A DNA stretch of 11,149 bases from the NCBI GenBank assembly GCA_016776525.1, contig JADHTD010000063.1, forward strand, positions 1 to 11,149, written 5' to 3'. Numbering within the stretch: position 1 is the first letter of the stretch; each line of letters starts with the position of its first letter. A program made the translations under genes and the position numbers. The DNA comes from Rhodospirillales bacterium (GTDB lineage: Bacteria; Pseudomonadota; Alphaproteobacteria; Rhodospirillales; JADHTD01). Below are positions 5,158 to 11,149 of this stretch, one piece after another. The notes beneath the pieces were generated by a model, which searched no databases, was not told the DNA's origin, and saw only the letters and a program-made list of their open reading frames with translations.

Positions 5158-7185
5158 TTAGTTTTTTTCTTCGGCCCGGGCTTCGACGACCTGATCGGCC
5201 TCCTTGCCGGATAATTCCTGCAAGTGGTCGAAAGTGCCCTCGAAAGTGCCGACACCCAGGGTCATCGACCGCAATTCGATGATCATGTCGTACATCTCGG
5301 ATTGCGGCATCTGAACCGAAGCTACGTCCCAGTCCTTCCAGCCCGGCTTGGCGTCAAAACCGAGGATCTGGCCGCGGCGTCCGCTGACCAGCCGTTGGAT
5401 TTTCGAGGTAAACTCGTGGGGTATGGAGATGTCCACCTTATAAATGGGCTCCAACAGCACCGGGTTACAGCTGGGCATGCCTTCGCGCATGGCCTGGGCC
5501 GCCGCTTTCTTGAAGGCCATTTCGGAACTATCGACAGCATGGAATTGGCCGTCGGTCAGGGTTACCGAAAGATCGACAACAGGGAAACCAAGCGTCCCCC
5601 GAACCAGGAATTCCTTTACCCCGGTTTCAACAGCGGGAATGTACTGCCGGGGAACGACGCCGCCGGTAATGGAATTGTCGAAATTAAATCCGGACCCCCG
5701 GGGCAGCGGCTTGATCTCCAAATGAACATCGCCGAATTCGCCGTGGCCACCGCTTTGTTTCTTGTGCCGCGCATGCTGCGTGGTCGGCTTACGGATGGTC
5801 TCCTTGTACGGTACCTGTGGCCGCTCGGAAAGAACGGCCAGCTTAAACCGGTTTTTGAGCTTGTCGATGGCGATCAGCAGATGCATTTCGCCCTGTCCCT
5901 TGAGCAGGAATTCATTGGTGTCGGAATCATGGCCGTAACTCAGCGACGTATCTTCGTCGGTAAGCTTGGAAAGCGCTTCGCTGAGCTTCACTTCGTCGGC
6001 CCGGTTTTCGGCATGAATGGCCAGCGAAAACAACGGCTTCAGGGGTTCCGGCCAATCGACGTCGGCGGTGCCTGTCGGGGTTAGCAAGTGCCCGGTGGAG
6101 ACCTCGTCCATGCGGCCCAGGGCGACGACGTTACCAACGACGGCCTTGGGCATCTTGTCATGTTTTTGGCCAAACACCTTGTAAAGGCCGCTGACCCGGC
6201 CGCCGTTGAGCGTCATGCCGTCGGTTACCTCGCCGGACCAGACACGGGCCATCGACAACTTGCCGGAATGCCCGGCATGAACGGATTTGAAAACCTGCAC
6301 ATGGGCATCGCCGCCGGCAGCATCGATACCGTTGCGTTCGGCGCTGACAGCCGGTTGCGGCGCTTCATGGCGCAACGCCTTGAGCAGGCGGGTGATCCCC
6401 GACGAGGTCTCGGCGGACCCGAAGAAGACGGGAACAATCAGGTCCTGCTGCAAATCCTTGGTCAGGTTCTGGTAGATTTCATCGGAACTGGGAACAACGT
6501 CTTCGAGCAAGGCTTCCAGAAGCGTATCGTCGAAATCGGCAAGAGCTTCAAGCATTTCGGTTCGCGCCAGCTGCTCATCATCGGAAACGGCTTCGGGAAG
6601 CTGGATCAACTCCGATGGCTTGCCTTCGGTCCACTGGAACGCCCGTTCGCTGACCAGGTCGATATGTCCGGTGACCGTATCTCCCTCGCGCATGGGGATT
6701 TCGCGCAGAACCAGCGGCCGCTCGGAATAGGCTTGCAGGGCTTCCAGCACTTCCCGCACATGGGCATATTCGTGATCCAGCTTATTGATGAAGACGACAT
6801 GGGGAATATTGTGGTCGTCGAGGAACTTAAACAGCGGGGAGACGGCCAGCGCCTTTTCCACTTCCGGTTCGCAGACGACGACGGCGATATCGGAGACCAT
6901 CAAGGCGTTATATGCATCCTGTGACAGTTCGACGGACCCGGGACAATCAATGAACGACCACTCGTCGCCCAGGTAATCGATGGTAGCGGTGGTAAGCTCG
7001 GTGCTCATTTGCCGGGAACGGGCTTCCGGGGCGCCGTCGCCGACCGTGTTGCCCTCTTTGATGGTACCTTTTCTATTTACGGCACCGGCGGTCGACAGGA
7101 TGGATTCCAGAAGCGTCGTCTTGCCGCTGAGATAAGAGCCGACAATAGCGGCGCAACGGGGTGCGGATGGGGTTTTTTCTGTCAC
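5158..7185 (-). CDS. EF-G-like translational GTPase with altered G2/G3 motifs
   Basis: The full EF-G domain order is visible in 675 residues: GTPase domain (about 10-275), beta-barrel domain II (~290-370), domain III (from ~372), domain IV with ITGGVVPRQYIPAVETG and FHAVDSSE, and domain V with EPIYKVDISIP, SGRRGQILG and LRSMTLGVGTFEG. The P-loop GSYLSGKT (16-23) and NKLD (134-137) are intact. The switch elements are not: the usual RGIT reads RQMS (58-61), and the DxPGH motif reads DCPGS (80-84), so the catalytic histidine is serine. It is therefore a paralogue of the EF-G2 type, not the main elongation factor. Its role is unknown to me; slow or absent GTP hydrolysis is an inference. The GTG start at 7185 has GGAGG five nt upstream. 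The longer frame from an ATG at 7239 lacks a suitably spaced site. It follows the aminotransferase gene but is separated from it by a terminator. Confidence 0.9.
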   Translation of the reverse strand: MTEKTPSAPRCAAIVGSYLSGKTTLLESILSTAGAVNRKGTIKEGNTVGDGAPEARSRQMSTELTTATIDYLGDEWSFIDCPGSVELSQDAYNALMVSDIAVVVCEPEVEKALAVSPLFKFLDDHNIPHVVFINKLDHEYAHVREVLEALQAYSERPLVLREIPMREGDTVTGHIDLVSERAFQWTEGKPSELIQLPEAVSDDEQLARTEMLEALADFDDTLLEALLEDVVPSSDEIYQNLTKDLQQDLIVPVFFGSAETSSGITRLLKALRHEAPQPAVSAERNGIDAAGGDAHVQVFKSVHAGHSGKLSMARVWSGEVTDGMTLNGGRVSGLYKVFGQKHDKMPKAVVGNVVALGRMDEVSTGHLLTPTGTADVDWPEPLKPLFSLAIHAENRADEVKLSEALSKLTDEDTSLSYGHDSDTNEFLLKGQGEMHLLIAIDKLKNRFKLAVLSERPQVPYKETIRKPTTQHARHKKQSGGHGEFGDVHLEIKPLPRGSGFNFDNSITGGVVPRQYIPAVETGVKEFLVRGTLGFPVVDLSVTLTDGQFHAVDSSEMAFKKAAAQAMREGMPSCNPVLLEPIYKVDISIPHEFTSKIQRLVSGRRGQILGFDAKPGWKDWDVASVQMPQSEMYDMIIELRSMTLGVGTFEGTFDHLQELSGKEADQVVEARAEEKN

Positions 7186-7195
7186 TTGATCCTCC
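7186..7195 (-). promoter_or_regulatory. Ribosome binding site deciding the EF-G-like start
   Basis: On the minus strand GGAGG (7195-7191) is followed by five nt and GTG (7185-7183). It is the strongest Shine-Dalgarno in the window and supports a start 18 codons inside the longest open frame. Confidence 0.75.
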
Positions 7196-7254
7196 GGGAC
7201 TGGCTTATCTTTCTCATTGCCGTTTTCGATTATGAGCACATCGACCAGTGCTTT

Positions 7255-7300
7255 CTTTGACCTTCCTCAAAGGGTAATCAGTGAGACCGATGAGTCAAAG
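7255..7300. repeat. Inverted repeat upstream of the EF-G-like gene
   Basis: CTTTGAC (7255-7261) and GTCAAAG (7294-7300) are exact 7-bp inverted repeats 32 bp apart, in the 167-bp gap upstream of the EF-G-like gene. On the minus strand the upstream arm contains TTGACT, a 5 of 6 match to a -35, but no good -10 lies at the right distance (TACCCT at 16 bp is weak). CATAAT further downstream is another -10 candidate without a -35. Confidence 0.3.
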
Positions 7301-7324
7301 AAAAAGGCCCGAAACCGGACCCTT
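7297..7324 (-). terminator. Intrinsic terminator of the aminotransferase gene
   Basis: On the minus strand GGTCCG (7321-7316), a GTTT loop and CGGGCC (7311-7306) form a stem with one G-U, extendable by A-U and G-U pairs, followed by TTTTTCTTT. It lies about 30 bp past the stop codon and separates this gene from the EF-G-like gene. Confidence 0.8.
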
Positions 7325-7352
7325 TTCCACAATTTCCTGAGATATCCGAAAA

Positions 7353-8555
7353 TCAGCCGAGCGCCGCGCAGGCCCGTTGAATCCGCTGGCAGGCATCCTC
7401 CAGCAATTCCGTCGATGTGGCATAAGAGACCCGAAAATGGGGCGACAGGCCGAAGGCTTCGCCGTGGACGGCGGCGACGCCTTCCGATTCCAGCAGGTAG
7501 GTGACGAAATCCTCGTCGCTGCCGATGACTTTGCCGTCCGGGGTCTTCTTGCCGATGGCCCCGGCGCAGCTGGGATAAACGTAAAAGGCCCCTTCCGGCA
7601 TCGGACAGCTGAGCCCCGGCGCCTGGTTGAGCATGGACACGACGAGGTCACGGCGTTCCTTGAAGACGGCGTTATTGCTGGCGACAAAATCATGGGGGCC
7701 GTTAAGCGCCGCCACCGACGCCGCCTGGGAGATCGACGAAGTATGGGTGGTGCTTTGCGACTGGATCTTGTTCATGGCCTTGATCAGCTCCACCGGTCCG
7801 GCCGCATAGCCGACCCGCCAGCCGGTCATGCAATAGGCCTTGGAAACGCCGTTCAGGGTCAGCGTGCGCTCCATCAGGCCGGGCTCGACCTGGGCCGGGG
7901 TGGTGAACTCGAAATCGTCATAGACGATCAGCTCGTACATATCGTCGGGCATCACCCAGACATGGTCGTGCTTCATGAGGACGTCGGTGAGCGCCTTCAT
8001 CTCATCGCGGGTATAGGCGGCCCCCGTCGGATTCGACGGCGAGTTCATGATCAGCCACTTGGTCTGCGGCGTGATGGCCGCTTCCAGGGCCTCGGGGGTC
8101 AGCTTGAAGCCGCCCTCTTCTGGACAGTCGACGATGACCGGCGTGCCTTCGGCAAGCAGCGTGATATCCGGATAGGACACCCAATAAGGCGCCGGGATGA
8201 TCACTTCCTCGCCCGGGTTGAGGGTCGCCATGAGGGCGTTATAGATGGTCTGCTTGCCGCCGCAGCCGACCGTGATCTGCTCCGGCGTATAGTCCAGTTC
8301 GTTGTCGCGCTTGAGCTTGGCGCAGATGGCTTCGCGCAGTTCCAGGGTGCCGGCGACCGCCGTGTACTTGGTCTTGCCCGCATCCATCGCCGCCTTGGCG
8401 GCGTCTTTAATATGTTCCGGCGTATCGAAGTCGGGTTCCCCGGCGCCGAGGCCGATAACGTCCATACCGGCGGCCTTCAGTTCGTTGGCCTTGGTGGCGA
8501 CGGCAATGGTCGGCGAGGGTTTGATGCGGCTTAGGCGGTCAGCGATAAAAGACAT
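7353..8555 (-). CDS. aatA: Class I aminotransferase: aspartate (possibly aspartate/prephenate) aminotransferase
   Basis: This is a PLP enzyme that moves the amino group between aspartate and 2-oxoglutarate. The 400 residues match the fold-type I, subgroup Ib aspartate aminotransferases. Visible: GLGAGEPDFDTP (35-46), YTAVAGTLELREAI, GGKQTIYNA (cofactor phosphate region), APYWVSYPD (122-130), NSPSNPTGAAY (171-181, N175), DDMYE with D204 facing the pyridine nitrogen, the Schiff-base lysine K239 in VSKAYCMTGWRVGYAAG, and FRVSYAT (374-380) with R375 for the substrate carboxylate. From memory it resembles rhizobial AatA closely along its length. Several such enzymes also transaminate prephenate to arogenate; K12 in RIKPS fits that class but is not proof. 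The ATG at 8555 is the first plausible start; its ribosome site is weak (GGA about 12 nt upstream). A terminator follows, and uvrB is divergent. Confidence 0.93.
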   Translation of the reverse strand: MSFIADRLSRIKPSPTIAVATKANELKAAGMDVIGLGAGEPDFDTPEHIKDAAKAAMDAGKTKYTAVAGTLELREAICAKLKRDNELDYTPEQITVGCGGKQTIYNALMATLNPGEEVIIPAPYWVSYPDITLLAEGTPVIVDCPEEGGFKLTPEALEAAITPQTKWLIMNSPSNPTGAAYTRDEMKALTDVLMKHDHVWVMPDDMYELIVYDDFEFTTPAQVEPGLMERTLTLNGVSKAYCMTGWRVGYAAGPVELIKAMNKIQSQSTTHTSSISQAASVAALNGPHDFVASNNAVFKERRDLVVSMLNQAPGLSCPMPEGAFYVYPSCAGAIGKKTPDGKVIGSDEDFVTYLLESEGVAAVHGEAFGLSPHFRVSYATSTELLEDACQRIQRACAALG

Positions 8556-8692
8556 GGGCTGTGTTCCATCTGTTGCAAGTCTGTGCGGGACTCGTTGTGA
8601 GGCCCGCGGCCACCGCCCCTTGTATATCCATCGACCGGCAAATTCCAGTCACTACTTAATAAGCTACCCCTGGATTTTTGCCGCCGCCGTCC

Positions 8693-8698
8693 TATAAC
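8693..8698 (+). promoter_or_regulatory. -10 element at the uvrB start
   Basis: TATAAC (5 of 6 to consensus) is separated from the uvrB ATG by 6 nt, so transcription would begin at or next to the A of the ATG. No strong -35 is seen (CTGGAT at 17 bp), and there is no Shine-Dalgarno upstream of the ATG. The 149-bp divergent gap 8556-8704 shows no LexA-type GTTC/GAAC-N7 repeat. Confidence 0.4.
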
Positions 8699-8704
8699 AC
8701 TTCT

Positions 8705-10888
8705 ATGAAAACCGCCGCCCCTGACCGAACGGATGCCGGGCCCGAGGGAGCCACCGAAACGCCGGACGTCTTCACCGTGCCCAAACGCGCGCCCATCGAG
8801 GGCGGCAAGCCGCTGAAACTGGTCTCCGGCTTCACCCCGGCCGGCGACCAGCCGCAAGCCATCGAAGCCTTGATGGCGGGCCTTGAAGCCGAAGAGCGCG
8901 ACCAGGTGCTGCTGGGCGTCACCGGATCGGGCAAGACCTTCACCATGGCCCATGTCATCGAGCGCCTGCAACGCCCGGCCCTGGTGCTGGCCCCCAACAA
9001 GACCCTGGCCGCCCAGCTCTACGGCGAGATGAAGGCTTTCTTCCCGGACAACGCGGTCGAGTATTTCGTCTCGTACTATGATTACTACCAGCCGGAAGCC
9101 TACGTGCCGCGCACCGACACCTACATCGAAAAAGACGCCTCCATCAACGAACAAATCGACCGCATGCGCCATGCCGCCACCCGCTCGCTGCTGGAGCGCC
9201 CCGACGTCATCATCGTCGCCTCGGTCAGCTGCATCTACGGCATCGGCGCTGTCGAGACCTATGCCGAGATGATCGTGCCGCTGAAAACTGGCCAGACCAT
9301 GCCCCGCAAGGCGCTGTTGCAGAAGCTGGTCGAACTGCAATACCGCCGCAACGACGCCGCCTTCGGGCGCGGAACCTTTCGCGTGCGCGGCGATGTGGTG
9401 GAAATCTTCCCGTCGCACCTGGAAGACCGGGCCTGGCGGTTGAGCCTGTTTGGCGACGACCTGGAAGGTCTCTGGGAAATCGACCCGCTGACCGGCGAGA
9501 AGCTGGCCGACCTCGACGAGATCACCATCTATCCCAACAGCCACTACGTCACCCCGCGCCCGACCCTGTTGCAGGCCATGCCGAAAATCCGCACCGAACT
9601 GAAACAGCGCCTGGAAGAACTGCATGCCGAGGGCAAGCTGCTGGAGGCCCAACGGCTGGAGGAACGCACCACCTTCGACCTGGAGATGCTGGAAACCACC
9701 GGCTTTTGCAGCGGCATCGAGAATTACTCCCGCTATCTCACCGGGCGCAATCCGGGTGAGCCGCCGCCGACCCTGTTCGAGTACCTGCCGGAAAACGCCC
9801 TGCTGATGGTCGACGAGAGCCACGTCACCGTGCCGCAGCTGGGCGGCATGTACCGGGGCGACTTCAGCCGCAAATCGACCCTCGCCGATTTCGGCTTCCG
9901 GCTGCCCAGCTGCATCGACAACCGCCCCCTCAAATTCGAGGAATGGGAAGCCATGCGCCCGGAAACCGTGTTCGTCTCGGCCACCCCCGGCCCGTGGGAG
10001 CTGGAACGCACCGGCGGCGTCTTCACCGAACAGGTGGTGCGCCCGACCGGGCTCATCGATCCGCTGTGCATCGTCCGCCCGGTTGATCAACAGGTCGACG
10101 ACCTGCTGGGTGAGTTGAAGTCAGTCGCCGCCAACGGCCAGCGGGCTTTGGTTACGACGCTGACCAAGAAGATGGCCGAGGACCTCACCGAATACCTGCA
10201 CGAACACGGGGTGCGGGTGCGCTACCTGCATTCCGATATCGACACGTTGGAGCGCATCGAGATTATCCGCGACCTGCGGCTCGGCGCCTTCGACGTGCTG
10301 GTCGGCATCAACCTTTTGCGCGAGGGCCTGGATATCCCGGAATGCGCCCTGGTCGCCATCCTGGATGCCGACAAGGAAGGCTTCCTGCGCTCCAAGACCA
10401 GTCTTGTCCAAACAATAGGCCGGGCGGCGCGCAACATCGACGGCCGGGTTCTGCTTTACGCCGACAAGATGACCGACTCGCTTGAATACGCCATCGGCGA
10501 GACCAACCGGCGGCGCGAGAGACAGCAGGCCTACAACGCCGCCAACGGTATCACCCCGGAAAGCGTCCAGAAGGGCATCAACGATGTCCTCGATTCCGTT
10601 TACGAAAGCGACTACGTCACCGTCGATACCGGGGTCAGCGGCGACAAGCAGCTGATCGGCCACAACATCAAGGCCCACCTTGCCGAGCTCAACAAACGCA
10701 TGCATACGGCAGCCGGTGAACTGGAATTCGAGGAAGCGGCCCGGCTGCGCGACGAAATCCGCCGCCTGCAAGCCACCGAGCTTGGCTTGAACAAGGCCGG
10801 CGTCAGCCCGCGGGCCGCCGCCGCCTCCGGCTGGTCACCAAAACAGAAGGCCAAGTTCAAGAAGAAGAAAAAAAGGAGAGGTGTTTAG
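8705..10888 (+). CDS. uvrB: UvrABC excision nuclease subunit B
   Basis: UvrB is the damage-verification helicase of nucleotide excision repair: it is loaded by UvrA and then recruits UvrC for dual incision. From the ATG at 8705 the protein has 727 residues. About 37 extra N-terminal residues precede the conserved LKLVSGFTPAGDQPQAI. Visible: Walker A GVTGSGKT (71-78), the aromatic beta-hairpin YFVSYYDYYQPEAYVP (120-135) that probes the lesion, SVSCIYGIG, DESH (370-373), FVSATPG, LVGINLLREGLDIPE, the arginine-finger motif QTIGRAARN (569-577), and the UVR domain from ~650 (AELNKRMHTAAGELEFEEAARLRDEI is split around the helical hairpin). It ends in a strongly basic lysine/arginine tail. The frame also reaches a TTG at 8678, but that start has no ribosome site. 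The ATG lacks one too, which suggests a leaderless transcript. No terminator was recognised after the TAG. Confidence 0.97.
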   Translation: MKTAAPDRTDAGPEGATETPDVFTVPKRAPIEGGKPLKLVSGFTPAGDQPQAIEALMAGLEAEERDQVLLGVTGSGKTFTMAHVIERLQRPALVLAPNKTLAAQLYGEMKAFFPDNAVEYFVSYYDYYQPEAYVPRTDTYIEKDASINEQIDRMRHAATRSLLERPDVIIVASVSCIYGIGAVETYAEMIVPLKTGQTMPRKALLQKLVELQYRRNDAAFGRGTFRVRGDVVEIFPSHLEDRAWRLSLFGDDLEGLWEIDPLTGEKLADLDEITIYPNSHYVTPRPTLLQAMPKIRTELKQRLEELHAEGKLLEAQRLEERTTFDLEMLETTGFCSGIENYSRYLTGRNPGEPPPTLFEYLPENALLMVDESHVTVPQLGGMYRGDFSRKSTLADFGFRLPSCIDNRPLKFEEWEAMRPETVFVSATPGPWELERTGGVFTEQVVRPTGLIDPLCIVRPVDQQVDDLLGELKSVAANGQRALVTTLTKKMAEDLTEYLHEHGVRVRYLHSDIDTLERIEIIRDLRLGAFDVLVGINLLREGLDIPECALVAILDADKEGFLRSKTSLVQTIGRAARNIDGRVLLYADKMTDSLEYAIGETNRRRERQQAYNAANGITPESVQKGINDVLDSVYESDYVTVDTGVSGDKQLIGHNIKAHLAELNKRMHTAAGELEFEEAARLRDEIRRLQATELGLNKAGVSPRAAAASGWSPKQKAKFKKKKKRRGV

Positions 10889-11149
10889 CTTTTTACGGGA
10901 GCTTGACCCCAACCCAACCGGAACGGAGCGAAGCGGAGTGACTAGCGCCACACGTCGCATTTATGCGATGGACGCATTCTGGCGCGCAGCCTGCCCGGCG
11001 CTTGAGGGCCATTCAATAAGTCTGGAGTCTGACCCCAGCCGGTGGGGGTCGAGTCACAACAAGCAAACCGGCGCTTGAACGCGGCAAGCGGCGAAACCCG
11101 CTTTTTGGGCTCCGCCCAAACCTGTAAAGGGGCTAGGCCCCTTTGATCC
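10889..11149. other. Gene-free tail with dispersed repeats and hairpins (REP-like)
   Basis: No credible gene is seen in this stretch; short open frames here lack ribosome sites and recognisable sequence. GGAGCTTGACCCCA (10898-10911) and GGAGTCTGACCCCA (11024-11037) agree at 12 of 14 positions, and an inverted relative, TGGGGGTCGAGTC, follows at 11043-11055. Hairpins: CGTCGCAT/ATGCGATG (10953-10970), TTTGGGC/GCCCAAA (11104-11120) and AAAGGGGC/GCCCCTTT (11126-11144). The AATAAGTCTGGAGTCTGACC-type sequence recalls sequences flanking REP-associated tyrosine transposase genes. That resemblance is from memory, so an element extending past the right edge is only inferred. Confidence 0.5.
11104..11144. 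repeat. Two tandem perfect hairpins at the right edge
   Basis: TTTGGGC-TCC-GCCCAAA (11104-11120) and AAAGGGGC-TAG-GCCCCTTT (11126-11144) both have 3-nt loops and lie 5 bp apart. Neither has a proper U-tract on either strand, so they are not typical terminators. They look like repeat-type hairpins. Confidence 0.6.

Noticed and set aside
6088..6924. A 278-codon plus-strand frame opposite the EF-G-like gene
   Set aside because: It is a shadow frame of a clearly coding region, with no ribosome site or domain.
7377..8534. A 385-codon open frame on the plus strand opposite the aminotransferase gene
   Set aside because: It is the mirror of a high-GC gene whose real frame carries all expected catalytic motifs. 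The translation is arginine/glycine/histidine-rich with no recognisable domain.
8556..8704. A LexA (SOS) box for uvrB
   Set aside because: I looked for GTTC-N7-GTTC or GAAC-N7-GAAC on both strands. Isolated GTTC/GAAC-like tetramers occur, but not at the required spacing.
8531..10090. A 519-codon open frame on the minus strand opposite uvrB
   Set aside because: It is a shadow frame of uvrB, low-complexity, and has no family signature. The plus-strand UvrB motifs are complete.
10881..11078. A 65-codon frame after uvrB
   Set aside because: It starts inside the uvrB 3' end, crosses repeat hairpins, and has no ribosome site of its own apart from the uvrB lysine-codon purines.

Overview
The window looks like a chromosomal housekeeping region of an alphaproteobacterium. 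The evidence is the high-GC coding sequence, the protein sequences (CarB, GreA, TrxB, a class I aminotransferase close to rhizobial AatA, UvrB with an N-terminal extension) and the EF-G-like protein with an altered GTPase core. The gene order carB-greA-lrp-trxB-lysR makes me think of Rhodospirillales, but that placement is an inference and I cannot name a genus.

Layout. (1) 1-1971: the 3' end of carB, then greA on the same strand. A hairpin with a U-tract lies only 23 nt upstream of the greA start. (2) 1972-2472: an Lrp/AsnC-family regulator on the minus strand whose stop codon touches the greA stop codon. It is divergent from trxB, with facing promoter candidates in the 214-bp gap. (3) 2687-4623: trxB and a LysR-type regulator. 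The gap between them holds a 9-bp inverted repeat that overlaps the likely lysR promoter. (4) 4624-5157: a 534-bp gene-free but structured region. It has two plus-strand intrinsic terminators, a predicted ~150-nt structured RNA gene (about 4859-5007) with its own -10 and a very strong terminator, a 7-7-7 palindrome about 65 bp upstream of its predicted start, and a minus-strand terminator for the next gene. (5) 5158-8555, minus strand: an aspartate/prephenate aminotransferase, its terminator, then an EF-G-like GTPase that starts at a GTG with a strong ribosome binding site. (6) 8705-10888: uvrB, whose start has no Shine-Dalgarno but a good -10 exactly one leader-length upstream. (7) 10889-11149: a gene-free tail with dispersed GACCCC repeats and several hairpins, resembling the flank of a REP/RAYT-type element.

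The protein genes serve pyrimidine/arginine precursor synthesis, transcript-cleavage rescue, thiol redox balance, amino-acid or aromatic transamination, an accessory translation-factor-like function and nucleotide excision repair. Nothing links them into one pathway. The most interesting content is non-coding: the GraL-like arrangement before greA and the structured RNA gene downstream of the LysR regulator. I see no defence system, CRISPR array, tRNA, rRNA or intact insertion sequence.
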